Assembly: GCA_014529385.2 (NCBI GenBank)
Contig: CM043964.1
Span: 138,346,529-138,410,528, forward strand
Reading direction: 5' to 3'
Source: Adiantum capillus-veneris
Taxonomy: Eukaryota; Streptophyta; Polypodiopsida; Polypodiales; Pteridaceae
DNA: 64,000 nucleotides
The notes under the pieces were generated by a model, which ran no database searches, was not told the origin of the DNA, and saw only the letters and a program-made list of their open reading frames with translations. The position numbers were made by a program, and so were the translations under genes. Below are positions 46,560 to 61,079 of the stretch, piece by piece (position 1 is the stretch's first letter; each line of letters opens with the position of its first letter).

Positions 46560-47460
46560 GTAGTTAGAGGGATTTCTAGAGAAGGGCAAAGAAAATTTGG
46601 TGTGTAAGTCTAAGAAGAGCCTTTAGGAGCTGTGGTGGGCACCAAGGGAATGGTATCATATGTTTGATTCATTCATAAAGTCTCAAGGTTGTACAATGTG
46701 TGATGAGGATCACTATCTCGACAATAAAAAAGGCATAGGTGGAAGTCTTTGGATCTTGATCCTTTATGTGAATGACATGCTTATTGCTAGGAAAAATCAT
46801 CATAATGTATATTTTTTGAAGCTAGTCATATTCTTGGCATACTTATTACGAGGACATGAGTAAGAAATTATTGTATCCATCACACAAGGTGAGTTTATTG
46901 ATAGAGTACTCAAGTGTTTCAATATGGAGAGGGGGAAGGCAATTAGTTTTCCATTGCCTAAGTGAAATTTTGGCAAGATGATTATCCCAAAACAAATAAG
47001 GAAAATGCTATGGTGGTAAAGTTTCCTTATTCATGTGTAGCTAATAGCATGATGTATGCCATGATTGCTACATCGTTATGAGATACTTAGGATATGTGCA
47101 TTTCTTAAGAGGAAAATATGATATTAGTGAAATTGATTACATGGATACAAATTATGCAGGGGATGTGGACAATAAATCGTCTACTTTGGGCTAATTTTCT
47201 AGTGGCACAATATTATGGAGGTCTTGATTGCAAGATTGTGTTACTCAATTCACCACAAAGATATAGAATCTATTGGTACATAATTTGGTGTTTCATGCAA
47301 AGGCCAAACACATTGATGCAAGGTTTCACTTCATTCATGAAGTGGTTGATGATACGTGCATCTTGCTTATCAAGCTTCACACTTATGACAAATATGTAGA
47401 TCTCTTTTATGAAGGGTCTCTACTGTGAGCAGTTTACACATTGTTGAGGGCTTATGGGCA
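46560..47460 (+). pseudogene. copia RT/RNase H relic
   Basis: VCKSKKSL then WWAPREWYHMFDSFIKSQGC (46600-46690) corresponds to the KSLYGLKQAPREWY..FDSF block. ILILYVNDMLIARKNHH (46755-46800) has YVND in place of the catalytic YVDD. RNase H follows, with YMDTNYAGDVDNKSSTLG at about 47140-47195. The tail block VFHAKAKHIDARFHFIHEVV and LLIKLHTYDKYVDLFYEGSL runs to 47420. Multiple stops. Confidence 0.85.
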
Positions 47461-47755
47461 TTGGGTAAAGGACATCTCTCTTGGAACAATGTACATATGT
47501 CCATAGTTTCACTTAAACGCACATTAACCTTTAACTGGGAGGCTGTTGGGTGTAAGAGCCAACGTACCCAATGTTCAATTGGACACCCAACACTAACCTT
47601 ACTAGCACTTGACTTATTATTTTCCTTACAAAAATGTGAATAAGGAGAGATAGTGGGTTATCTGCACAAGAGTGCCACCACACTTTGTGTGTCTTCTCCA
47701 GTCTCTCAACTTACTTTGATACTAGTTGAAGAGTGCACAAGAGCAAGTGTTGAAA

Positions 47756-47758
<3 letters not shown>

Positions 47759-47828
<70 letters not shown>
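47759..47828. repeat. poly(G) of about 33 bases fused to (GA)19
   Basis: An uninterrupted G run from 47759 into GA repeats. It is within a Gly/Arg-Glu spurious ORF. Confidence 0.95.
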
Positions 47829-47830
<2 letters not shown>

Positions 47831-47929
47831 ACACAGAGTGGCTAGAACTCTTGGACAAATATCCCTTGCACTTTCCTTATTCACATATCTCTATAGAAAA
47901 TAATGAGTCAAGTGCTAGCTAGTTGGTTA

Positions 47930-49545
47930 ATGTTGGGCGACCATCCAAACACCAGGAACATTGGCCCTTACATCCAATGGGTATGGCTTGCTTTAATAGA
48001 ATTGATTTAAAAGTGGATACCATCAAATACATGTACTTGCAACAAATATATCCAAGCCAGTCTTTGGGACTTATTTCATTCTCTATGAGTTTTTGGCATG
48101 CCTTTTGCATTGACTAATGTTGTAGCTACTTTTAATCCGGGATGCTCATTGGATGCTCATCGGAGGTGCCCATCAGATGATTGAATGCTCATTGGATGCT
48201 CATCGGAGGTGCTCATCAGATGATTGATAATATCTTTCAAAAACACTTCTAGTTTGTGGATAAATTCATTAATGCATGATTGTGTTTCAAAAATAGAATT
48301 GAAGTATAGAGAATACTTTAAAACTGTGTTTGAGGCCTTGAAGAAATTTGATCTGGTAACTAATGGAAAGAAGATTGAATTTTTTATGGAGATTCACTTC
48401 TTGGGAAACATAGTTTCCAAAGATAGTGTACGAATGGATCTAGATTTATTTTTTAAAAAAGCAATCAAGGATCGACAAGAACCTCAAAACTACATGAAGT
48501 TTGTAGTGTTTTGGGGTGTTTTCTTGTTATCGATGGCTTGCAAGATTCTTAGATAGGGATTGCATCCACTCTTACTTAATGGACCAAGAAAAGGGTCGTT
48601 TACAAGGAAAGCTTTGCACTCTCTTGAAAAAGTGATTTAAGGTGCAACCCTTGAGTTTCTAGACTCCTCAAAGCCTTTCCAAGTGCAATGTGATGATTAT
48701 GGAGCATTATTGGATTAGCTATTATGCAAGAAGGACATGTGGTTTCTTATAGAGTCTGAATACGTAGATGACATGAGAGGCATATGAAAATCTATGAGAA
48801 TGAGAGGCTTGTAGTGATTGATATTTTAGAGATATAAAAGCATTATCTTCTTGGAGGAGATTTTATAGTTAAGATGGAGTACCTGTCCCTTGGATAGTTT
48901 TTCACTCACTCAAAGCTTTTGATAAACCATATGTCATGGGCCACTTTCTCATCAATGTTTCACTTTCAGGGTTTACATGTGATAGGCAAAAAGAATGTGG
49001 TAGCATATGCTTTTTCAAGGAAACCTCATGTAGTGGTTGTGTCCCTTGTATTTTGGATGAGATAAGAGAACAATATGCAACTGACTATGCCAGTATGATT
49101 TTGTACAACCAAGAGAACACTAAAAACACTACTTCTTTAAAGGAAGTATTTTTTATGCACGACAAGGAAAAAGATTTGTGTCACACTTTCTTTGTAAGCA
49201 AGAGGGTGCTCACAAAGAGCCATGCCCCATTGTGTGTATAGGACATAGGGGCTTTGACTCCACTACAAAAATGTGGAGACTTGTTTTAATTGGACTAATT
49301 TGCACAAAGATGTTTGTGAATTTGTTAGAAGTTGCATGGTTTGTCAAAAAGTAGAGTATGATGAACATATTACTCCTAATCTACTTTAACCCCTTTTGAT
49401 CCCAACAAGACATTTGGAGAGTATATCCATATATTTTCTTTTGGAGCTTCCTCAAAGTATTGCAAGGAATGAGGATATTCATCCTATTGTTGATCAGTTC
49501 AATAAACATACCCACTTCATTCTAGAAAAGAAAAAGGTCACAATA
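47930..49545 (+). pseudogene. Ty3/gypsy pol relic
   Basis: RT traces: CFNRIDLKVDTIKYMYLQQI and a MPFALTNVVATF-like stretch at 47990-48140. Later RT (FEALKKFDLVTNGKKIEFF, EIHFLGNIVSKDSVRMD) lies at 48320-48440. RNase H traces lie at 48640-48770, where GLAIMQEGHVVSYRV is readable in one frame. Integrase traces are at 49290-49545, including MIPTRHLESISIYFLLELPQ and HPIVDQFNKHTHFI. Every block is interrupted. A 43-bp tandem duplication (48142/48185) sits within RT. Confidence 0.8.
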
Positions 49546-49921
49546 GATCAAACGGAAGAAGAGGGCCACTTGGCTAGGCCACCACGTTTGGGGCACTCAC
49601 TCTCAATGAAGTCACGGGGTCAGATTGCCTAAGGGTAGCCCAAATTCTATGTATTTCCAAGCCCTTTGGGACCATTTCCCTCAAGCCCCAAGGCCACAAA
49701 ACCAAGAGATATTTCCCTCCAATAGCAAAAGAAAGGGGGGAGCTCTCTACCCAAGCCCCTATTCCCACAATAGCAAAGCCTCAAAAGGCTTAAACCCTCT
49801 TTTCCCCCAAGCTAAGCGTTGTTTCCAAGAGCAAGGCTTCTAGCTTCAAAAGGGAGCTAAGGAAAGGCTTTGAGACTTTGATTTACAAAGGCTTCCTTGA
49901 GAACTTTAATCAAAGGGAAAT

Positions 49922-49924
<3 letters not shown>

Positions 49925-49968
<44 letters not shown>
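49925..49968. repeat. (CT)n microsatellite
   Basis: About 22 CT units without interruption. Confidence 0.95.
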
Positions 49969-49971
<3 letters not shown>

Positions 49972-50355
49972 AACTTTTGCATCCCAAATCAAAACATTTG
50001 TAATGTACGTCATAATTCTCATTTATGGGGACAATGATATTCTAGTGCTCTTCTAAAGAGGTAGGCACTCCCATTGCCACACCTCCAATAGTTAATACCC
50101 CTCTATTTGCACTATCAAGGACAAAGGGGTTAATAAATTCAACAGGGAGGGATTCCACATGTGGTAGACAAAGCTATAGGGATACCTCCTAAAGAAGCAG
50201 CTATGGGTTGTTTTCAAACCTAGGGCAAATGAGCCATCCACTTCTGAAGGCACCCTCACTAGAGCTCAAACTCCACAAGCACATGCAAAAAATGAACAAG
50301 CACTAAGAATAATTATCACTTCTTTGCATGATGATTATGTGCACTTCACATATGA

Positions 50356-50988
50356 TTGCACCACAACACTTCAAGCACGGACAATTTGACGCTAAGCAAA
50401 AGCAAAGTAAAATCATTTCAAAGAAAAATCTATAGGGAGGACATTTCTAGCCTATTAAATAGGTTAATGAGCATAATCACACGATTTATTAACGTTGAGT
50501 GCCAGATCCCACAAGAAGACAAAGTAGTTGTGCTTTTGAGTGCTCTACCCGAAACCTTTGACAACATAGTCACAAAGTAGCTATGCTTTTGAGTGATCTT
50601 CCTGACAACATAGTCACAATTTTAGAGCAAAAGGATCGTGCAACAAGTATAAGTGCAATCCATGAAGAAGAAAAGAAGAAAACAAAGAATCTACATCAAA
50701 TGGAGGAGCATATCTTGCATCATCAACAACATCCATGTCAAATAATAAGAAGAAATGTCACGAGTGTGGCAAGCCTAAACACTTTTCCAAGAACTGCTAC
50801 AAGAACAAGTATTGTAGCAATTGTGACATCAAAGGTCATCCACCATCAAAGTGTCATAGTCGTAGCAAAGATAAAGGTAAATTCAACATCGCAGAGGATG
50901 ATGACAAAGATGAAGACAAGGAAGAGGAGAGTGGTCTCCATGTTTGTACTGCATGTGACCCTTACAGTGATTACAATGAAATGCTATA
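50356..50988 (+). pseudogene. copia gag relic with two CCHC-like knuckles
   Basis: The gag helices are visible (SKVKSFQRKIYREDISSLLN, EDKVVVLLSALPETFDNIV). After a frame break the nucleocapsid at 50755-50870 reads CHECGKPKHFSKNC, a perfect C-x2-C-x4-H-x4-C knuckle, and CSNCDIKGHPPSKC directly after it. An acidic tail (AEDDDKDEDKEEESG) follows. This fits a copia gag of the twin-knuckle type. The pol region is missing; the LTR at 51234 is probably from the same element. Confidence 0.8.
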
Positions 50989-51233
50989 GAGGATATGGAT
51001 GGTCTTTACCCTACTCATTGAGTCTATATGTGATTCTTTTTTTGAGGGGTGTCTTTGTTTGAGGGGTGGATACATCAGTTTGTGTGAGAACATATCTTGA
51101 TGAGACCGCATATTATAGCTTGTGTGGCATTAATATGTGCGACTACCAATTTGTGTGACAGCCTGTGTGCTAGAGCCTATGTGGCAATGAGTCTCTATGC
51201 AATTCTCAGCATCCTCAAGTCCAAGGGGAGGGT

Positions 51234-51808
51234 TGTTGGATATGTGGCCTTTGGCCTATGCCACAACACATTGGTGTGTACCATCTCCAATTTAGTTAGC
51301 ATCTAGTAAAAAAATGACCATGTGACAACATGTGGGCTTACGTGAGTTGCACAACACATTGGTTGGATATGTGGCCTTTGACCCATGACGCAACACATTG
51401 GTGTGTACCATCTCCAGTCTTTGGCTTAGGTGATTTCTTAGAAGGAGCCAAAGATGTGCCCTTTGGAGGCTACATCGAGAGGTTTCCCTTTGCCCTTGCT
51501 TTTGGCCCTTGAGAGGTGCACCTAGCCCATTGTATTACTACTTGCACTAGCCATGCTACTTCTATATAAGTAGCCACATCTTGCACACATTCTTGAGAGG
51601 TGCACCTAGCCCATTGTATTACTACTTGCACTAGCCATGCTACTTCTATATAAGTAGCCACATCTTGCACACATTCTACTAGAGTGTTGCTAGTTTATTT
51701 CATAATCAAGTTATTTCTATTGGTTTTACACTTTGTGCATTGTGTAATTTCTATCTCTCTCCATTCATCATAAATGCTACTCTAATTATGCCCCCATTTA
51801 CCCTAACA
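51234..51808 (+). repeat. copia 3' LTR (575 bp) with internal duplications
   Basis: A purine tract AAGGGGAGGG (51223-51232) is followed by TGTTGGATATG, and the block ends CCCTAACA at 51808. It has an internal repeat of TTGGATATGTGGCCTTTG... (51237 and about 51364) and the 84-bp tandem repeat listed below. No partner LTR was found in the window, so the element is partial. Confidence 0.75.
51511..51678. repeat. two identical 84-bp tandem units carrying a TATA-like box
   Basis: GAGAGGTGCACC starts at 51511 and 51595, and the two units look identical. Each contains TTCTATATAAGTAGCC, so the LTR core promoter is present twice. Confidence 0.92.
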
Positions 51809-52451
51809 ACTCTGGAGTGATGATACTATGGATACAAAAATATGATGTTATGTACTACTATATGGATTCTTTTCATGTGTTTGATATGGAGTTATGATGT
51901 AATTAATTGAATGATATCTTCCATGAAGATAATACTTGTTCTAGTGGCACGGGACACTAGAGTAGGTAGTATGTGGTTGATTGCAAGCAATAACTCATGT
52001 GTTTTTGAAGGTTTAATTACTCTGGTTTATTGGGTGCATAATTCATCTTCTGTTAAGGGTGTAATTCATGTGTTTATATGCAAAAAAAAGATTCTAATAT
52101 ATCTTTTATGTAACACTGACACTTGTGCTTAAAATCTTTTGATTGCAAATTTTATCTGTCTTTAAATAGCAACTTAGGATGTTTGCTTGGTTAATGAGGA
52201 AATATGTTATGATATTTAGGTATTTACTAACATTTCATGGTTATTTATGTACTACAAGAAGGGATTGATCTCATGCGTGCAGCATAATCAACAGATGATA
52301 CGAAGTGCACACGGATAGGGTTCTCCTATTCTTATGAGATCACGACGTCTCTAGATTTGTAATGCTTGGGAAATATAAATAGGGCTCACATGGGAGCATT
52401 GAGGCACTGGCGTAGCACTTGGTCCTAGTGCTTGTGTCGTTGTCTCTCCAC

Positions 52452-52672
52452 ATGTGACCATGTGTATCGCTCCAGCTTAGGAAGTGTACATGATCGCGCT
52501 CTTGCCAATCTATGCACATGCATGGCTAGGTCTCTCGTATGAGTGATCATGCATGGCACTGCAATCTAGGAGGTGCACATGAACGTGCTTTTGCCAACCT
52601 ATGCAACAAAATGGTTTGGTCTCTCGTGAGTGATCATGCATAGCCCTCTAATCCAGGAGGTGCGCATGAAAA
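52452..52672. repeat. about 2.5 tandem copies of an 89-bp unit
   Basis: Units start near 52496 and 52585, sharing CTTTTGCCAA.CTATGCA, GGTCTCTCGT and GAGTGATCATGCAT blocks. A partial copy precedes at 52452. Confidence 0.8.
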
Positions 52673-52682
52673 ATCTCACACA

Positions 52683-52689
<7 letters not shown>

Positions 52690-52743
<54 letters not shown>

Positions 52744-52778
52744 GACTATATCTCTCTCTCTCTCTCTCTCTCTCTCTC
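52690..52778. repeat. (CA)n then (TC)n microsatellites
   Basis: CA run 52690-52740 and TC run 52751-52778, separated by TATGACTATA. Confidence 0.95.
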
Positions 52779-54620
52779 CACGATTTTTGTGCGATTATTG
52801 GAGGTCTTCCATGCTCCCGCTTATTGTAGAAATCATGCTAGCCAGTAAAGTTACCACTCCGGTAACAATGCCACCTTTGCCCTTCTCCATAATCTGTGGT
52901 ATATCAGATGTACTTTGAGCTTATCCCTTTCAAATAACCCTAAGAGGTTCTAATGTTATTTTGAATGTTTGTAGGAACCTCTAGGGTTCACTTACAAGAA
53001 ACCACCTATATCACATTGGTTCAAAGGGTATTAAAAGAAGCCCTATACTTACATGCGCTAATCAACCCCTTTTTCTTAAAACTCTTACGGATTTTTTTCC
53101 CCAAAGGAAATAAAAGCCCCTTTATGTAAATGTAATTTTGTTCATTTTGCCTAATAAAAAACCCCTTATGTTGAACTCACATACTATATTAACATATCTA
53201 TTGGTGACCCCCCTAGGGTAGGCACAAGACATGAGTGATATGCTGCAAGTCCTTGCTCCACCTATGAATTGCCATGGCTATGATTGGATGTGTAGGCTCC
53301 TTGCAAATAAAAGAGTAGATGGTTAGTTTGTGAGACAAAATCATTTCTTTATGGTTTTGGTGGGTTTAGCAAAAGACACCAATGCCTTATTTAGATTGCT
53401 CAATTTATCATTTTCCCTATTATATTTGTGACCACTTGTAAAGGACGAGCTTCATACTGTGCATGGGACACTTGCGTGTCTTGGTTAGTGGGATTATTAG
53501 TAGATATTTTTTCGATCCCTTTCTATTCCTCCTTTTAATTTATTCGTACCCTTTTGACCATGATGAAGCCTTGTTCAAATGCACCCAATTATTTATACAA
53601 TTTTGAGCCACGATGGCGTCTTATTCAAATACACCATATTTTTTTGAGCTACACTCAAGACTTCAAATGGAAATTTTTATTCAAATAGACCATATTTTTT
53701 GAGCCATTGAGAAATCCCCTCCCCAGGGCTCTATGCGAGAAATATATAATTATCACAAGCTAAATCATAGGGGAGAGAATTCTCACGCTCGGCCTATCAT
53801 GGAGTTGAAGCCATAAGCCAGGACTACACCCAGAGGTACCTAACAACTAGTGCCTCCCCTGAATGTGTATGAATGAAAGGACAACCCTGCGAGTCTTTAA
53901 AGCCAATGCTTCCCTCAAATCAGAATTGATATCCAATTCAACAAGAAACTGTGTATCCCATTTTCAGTTAATGCCCTGAAATCGACTCTTGTTCCAAGAT
54001 GGCTTCCTATTGCCTTGCCCTAGAGATAGAACTCCAAAGGATAACTAAGGAAGTGAGCAATCCACATTTGCATTTTAGAGGGTTGTCCCCATTTGAAAAG
54101 GGCAATAGGTATTTTGATGATCCATTGGTCCTAGCTGAGCCCCTAAAAAACATTGTTGGAGTCTTCAAAGAAGAATAAGTACAAATTGTTAGGTAGGTTT
54201 TGAAATTGATAAGCAAAAATGTTCTTAACATCCCTAGTGCTTATTCACCCATTGCTTAAGTGTGTCCATGGGAATCCTAGGTCCATGACATAGACAAATT
54301 ATGATCCTATCCTAAAGATGTTTATGCCACAATGCTAGCTTTGAGTCATCAATGATGACTTTACCATCCATAGCATCTTCATCAGCAAGGGTTCTTGTGT
54401 CTAGCTTTCTGTTTCCTCCCCAACAAGAGGTTTGGAAGGGTTGGAATTATTACCATCTATTTTATTTCTTTATGGAGCTTGAGAAAAATTTGAGCGGAGA
54501 GGTGTGCCATGTGTCGTCAATTGCCCCCTTCAAACGTGAGCAAAGCCTTAATCAATGGGCGTTAGTGCCACAAGCTTCCCGACACCTGCTCTCGACACTG
54601 CACGCGTTCACCTTCTCATC
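52779..54620. other. noncoding stretch, nothing recognised
   Basis: A/T-rich DNA without a domain-bearing ORF. A loose repeat with AATACACCATATTTTTTTGAGC(T/C)A occurs at about 53625 and 53688. Confidence 0.4.
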
Positions 54621-54622
54621 AC

Positions 54623-57272
<2,650 letters not shown>

Positions 57273-58150
57273 CCATAGTGTGTATGACACAAAAGGATTC
57301 TTTGCACTACTCCAATGCCGCATCTCCCATGGAAGGAAGTCGGAACTACGTTGGAACACTCCTATGGTGTAGATGGTGGTGGGCTTGAGAATGTATGGGT
57401 GAGTACGGTCTTCTCGCTTCAAGAAGAACACACTTTCATAATCAAGACCAATACACGAGATTCTGAATTTTAATTTTCATGTGTTGCATGATAGATTGGC
57501 ATTATAGCTCGGTTTGTACCACTGTGCTTAGTAGCATTATCAACCCAAGCCGTCACCTCAAACATGTTGCTGAGTACAATGATGTTTATGGACCCTCATC
57601 TTTAGACACCTCACTAACAAGCCCAATTTGTACTAATGATCTTGGTAGCATTATCAACCTATCTTAATTATCAATTAGGAGTACCTTGCACACACTCCTA
57701 CTATATCTTGCTTAGAAGAGAGCTTACAAGAAAGGAGACGTAAGCAAGTAAATTAGAACAACAATCGATCAAATCTTAATAAGGCAAGGCTTTCACCTCG
57801 GAGGGAAGGATCGTGATACAATAATTGAGTCCATGCTTCTTTCAATGTAGCAACATGCGGGTCACACACTACTAGACATTAGGTAGCCCTTAAGATCATT
57901 AGCTTGAGGTATACTACATGTTCACTCACGATGTGTTCATCGGCAATGTTTCTCAAAACATTAGAGAATACTTTGTTCTAACAATTTTGAGTGCCTTATT
58001 GGTCGAAGTCCCGATTGACATCATGTCACGTACGAATCGATCAGTCACCAGTGCCACGGTTTAATAACCTCGATTCGTTATGTCTCCAAGCACCTTTCGA
58101 GTTCTCAGAGGACCGCCAATTAAGCAGGAATATAAGCTACACAAACAAAC
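57273..58150. other. 5' flank of the PPR gene
   Basis: No ORF with a domain. GGTAGCATTATCAACC occurs at 57644 and, with small changes, at 57529. No confident promoter element seen. Confidence 0.4.
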
Positions 58151-60568
58151 ATGGAGAGGAAGAGAATTTGTCTTTGTTTTGTGAGCTCACTTAAAGACTG
58201 TGCTAAGAAGAAGGATTTGTACCAAGGCACTCGGATACATGCTGATATTCGCGATAGTGGGTTACTTGAAAATAACACATACTTAGGAAACACGTTAGTC
58301 AGTATGTATGTCAAGTGCGGTGCACTTCTCAGAGCTCAACAAGTCGTTGACGAGCTTCCTGTCCGGGATGTCATCTCTTGGAACGCACTGATTGCGGGAT
58401 ATGCCCAACACGGGCAGGGCCAGGAAGCTATGAGCTGTTTTGAGCGGATGAGAAGCGAGGGCATCTCTCCAAATGGAATCACATACGCTTGCATCTTGAA
58501 GGCATGTGGCACTATGCAAGATGTTGATATGGGCAAAAGAATTCACGATGATATTGTTAGTCAGGGGTTGTTGAAAAAAGACATCGTGCTTGGGACTGCC
58601 TTGGTTGACATGTATGCCAAATGTGGTTTACTTCAGAAAGCACAAAAAGTTCTTGGGGAACTTCCTGTGCGGGATGTTGTCTCTTGGAGTGCATTGATTG
58701 CGGGATTTGTACTACAGGAGCAGGGCCAGGAAGCTTTGGGTTGTTTTCAGCGGATGCAAAGTGAGGGCATCTCTCCAAATGCAATCACGTATGCTTGCAT
58801 CTTGAAGGCATGTGGCATTACGCAAGACGCCAATATGGGAAAAAGAATTCACAATGAGATTGTTAGTCAGGGGCTGTTGAAAGAAAATATGGTGCTTGGC
58901 AATGCCTTGGTCGACATGTATGCCAAATGTGGTGTACTTCAGAAATCGCAACAAGTGCTTGAGGAGCTTCCTGTGCGGGATGTCTTCTCTTGGAGTGCAT
59001 TAATTGCAGGGTTTGTCGAACAGGGGGAGGGCCAAGAAGCTTTGGCCTGGTTTCAGCGAATGCGAAGTGAGGGCATCTCTCCAGATGCAATCACCTATGC
59101 TTGCATCTTGAAGGCATGTGGCATTACTCAAGACGCTGATATGGGCAAAAACATTCACGATAATATTGTTAGCCAGGGGCTGTTGAAGAAAAATGTCGTG
59201 CTCGGCACTGCCTTGGTTGACATGTATGCCAAATGTGGTCTGCTTTATAAAGCACAAAAAATGCTTGAGGAGCTTCCTGTCCGGGATGTCGTCTCTTGGA
59301 ACACACTGATTGTGGGATATGCGCGACATGGGCAGGGCCAGGAAGCTCTGAGCTGTTTTCAGCGGATGCGAAGTGAGCGCATCTCTCCAGATGCAATCAG
59401 CTACACTTGTGCTTTGAAGGCATGTGGCACTACGCAAGACGCTGATATGGGCGAAAGAATTCACGATGATATTATTAGTCAGGGGTGGTTGAAAAAAGAT
59501 ATCATGCTTGGCACTGCCTTGGTCAACATGTATGCCAAATGTGGTGTACTTCAGAAAGCACAAAAAGTGCTTGAGGAGCTTCCTGTCCGGGATGTCGTCT
59601 CTTGGAACGCACTCATTGCGGAATATGCCCGAAACGGGCAGGGCCAGGAAGCTCTGAATTGTTTTCAGAGGATGCGAAGCAAGGGCGTCCCTTCAGATGC
59701 AATCACTTACATTTGCATCTTGAAGGCATGTGGCCTCACAGAAGATGCTGATATGGGCGAAAGAATACACAATGATATTGTTAGTCAGGGGCTGTTGAAA
59801 AGAAATGTCGTGCTCGGTACTGCCTTGGTTGACATGTATGCCAAATGTGGTGTACTTCAGAAAGCACAAAAAGTGCTTGATGAGCTTCCTGTCCGGAATG
59901 TCGTCTCTTGGAGTGCATTGATTGTAGGATATGTCGAGCAGGGGCAGGGCCAGGAAGCTCTGGGCTGTTTTCAACGGATGCGAAGCGAGCACATCGCTCC
60001 AAATGAAATCACGTATGCTTGCCTCTTGAAGGCATGTGGGATTACGAAAGATGCTGATGTGGGCAGAATAATTCACAATGATATTCTAAGTCAGGGGCTG
60101 TTGAAAAAAGACGTCGTGCTTGGCACTGCTTTAGTCGACATGTATTTCCAACAGGGGCAGGCCCAGGAAGCTCTGGGCTGTTTTCAGCAGATGCGAAACG
60201 AGGGCATCTGTCCAGATGCAGTCACCTATGCTTGCATCTTGAAGGCATGTGGCATTACACACGACGCTGATATGGGCAAAAAAATTCACGATGATATTGC
60301 TAGTCAGGGGCTTTTGAAAAAAGAGGAGGTGGTTGGCAATGCTTTGGTTGACATGTATGCCAAATGTGGTTTATTTCAGAAAGCACAAAACGTGCTTGAT
60401 GAGCTTCCTGTCCGGAATGTCGTCTCTTGGAATGCCCTGATTACAGGATATGCCGAACAGGGGCAGGACCAGGAAGCTCTGGGCTGCTTTCAGCGTATGC
60501 GAAGTGAGGGTGTCTCTCCAGATAGAATCACCTACGCTTACATCTTGAAGGCTATGCTTGCATCTTGA
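58151..60568 (+). CDS. PLS-type pentatricopeptide repeat protein, 805 residues
   Basis: PPR proteins are RNA-binding helical-repeat proteins of chloroplasts and mitochondria; PLS types usually direct RNA editing or processing. The ATG at 58151 is the first in a long open frame (MERKRICLCFVSSLKDCAKK), followed by DLYQGTRIHADIRDSGLLEN, the usual fern-type first unit. Eight units of about 101 residues (P-L-S triplets) follow, each with LVDMYAKCG, ELPVRDVVSWNALIAGYA, GQGQEAL.CFQRM and ISP.AITYACILKACG. Unit 7 lacks about 35 residues (VDMYFQQGQAQEALGC near 60145). The last unit ends YAYILKAMLAS and a stop, so no E or DYW domain is present. No clear transit peptide is visible in the first 30 residues; an upstream exon may be missing. 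Adjacent units are nearly identical in DNA. Confidence 0.85.
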   Translation: MERKRICLCFVSSLKDCAKKKDLYQGTRIHADIRDSGLLENNTYLGNTLVSMYVKCGALLRAQQVVDELPVRDVISWNALIAGYAQHGQGQEAMSCFERMRSEGISPNGITYACILKACGTMQDVDMGKRIHDDIVSQGLLKKDIVLGTALVDMYAKCGLLQKAQKVLGELPVRDVVSWSALIAGFVLQEQGQEALGCFQRMQSEGISPNAITYACILKACGITQDANMGKRIHNEIVSQGLLKENMVLGNALVDMYAKCGVLQKSQQVLEELPVRDVFSWSALIAGFVEQGEGQEALAWFQRMRSEGISPDAITYACILKACGITQDADMGKNIHDNIVSQGLLKKNVVLGTALVDMYAKCGLLYKAQKMLEELPVRDVVSWNTLIVGYARHGQGQEALSCFQRMRSERISPDAISYTCALKACGTTQDADMGERIHDDIISQGWLKKDIMLGTALVNMYAKCGVLQKAQKVLEELPVRDVVSWNALIAEYARNGQGQEALNCFQRMRSKGVPSDAITYICILKACGLTEDADMGERIHNDIVSQGLLKRNVVLGTALVDMYAKCGVLQKAQKVLDELPVRNVVSWSALIVGYVEQGQGQEALGCFQRMRSEHIAPNEITYACLLKACGITKDADVGRIIHNDILSQGLLKKDVVLGTALVDMYFQQGQAQEALGCFQQMRNEGICPDAVTYACILKACGITHDADMGKKIHDDIASQGLLKKEEVVGNALVDMYAKCGLFQKAQNVLDELPVRNVVSWNALITGYAEQGQDQEALGCFQRMRSEGVSPDRITYAYILKAMLAS

Positions 60569-60987
60569 AGAAATGGGTAGCTTGTGCAGAAAATGAAAAT
60601 GGAGAAGCACCTTGCACAACACATGTGCCAGATCTCTTTCTCCATGAGCGAGGAAAGTGCTGTTTGGGAAGATTGATGAAATAAAAGCACAAAACGTGCT
60701 TGATGAGCTTCCTGTCCGGAATGTCTTCTCTTGGAATGCCCTGATTACAGGATATACCGAACAGGGGCCGGACCAGGAAGCTCTGGGCTGCTTTCAGCGT
60801 ATGCGAAGTGAGGGCGTCTCTCCAGATAGAATCACCTACGCTTACATTTTGAAGGCTATGCTTGCATCTTGAAGGCATGGGTAGCTTGTCAGAAAATGAA
60901 AATGGAGAGAGAAGCACCTTGCACAACATATGTGCCAGATCTCTTTCTCCATGAGCGAGGAAAGTGCTGTTTGGGAAGATTGATGAG
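60381..60987. repeat. 304-bp direct duplication at the 3' end of the PPR gene
   Basis: 60381-60679 and 60685-60987 are almost identical, each containing the last PPR unit, the early stop (MLAS*) and a tail with GAGCGAGGAAAGTGCTGTTT. The duplication includes the stop codon, so the second copy is an orphan PPR unit (ORF 60657-60872). Confidence 0.9.
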
Positions 60988-61079
60988 ATTACCTATTGGA
61001 GCGTGGTATAGTCATCGTTGTGTTTGCATCAGGAGACCACACTTCTTCGTCTATGGAGCCTCCCCTCTCTTTCAGTGAT

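Noticed and set aside
51097-51306. ORF of 69 codons with Cys and Ala repeats
   Set aside because: It runs across the polypurine tract into the LTR, so it is not a gene.
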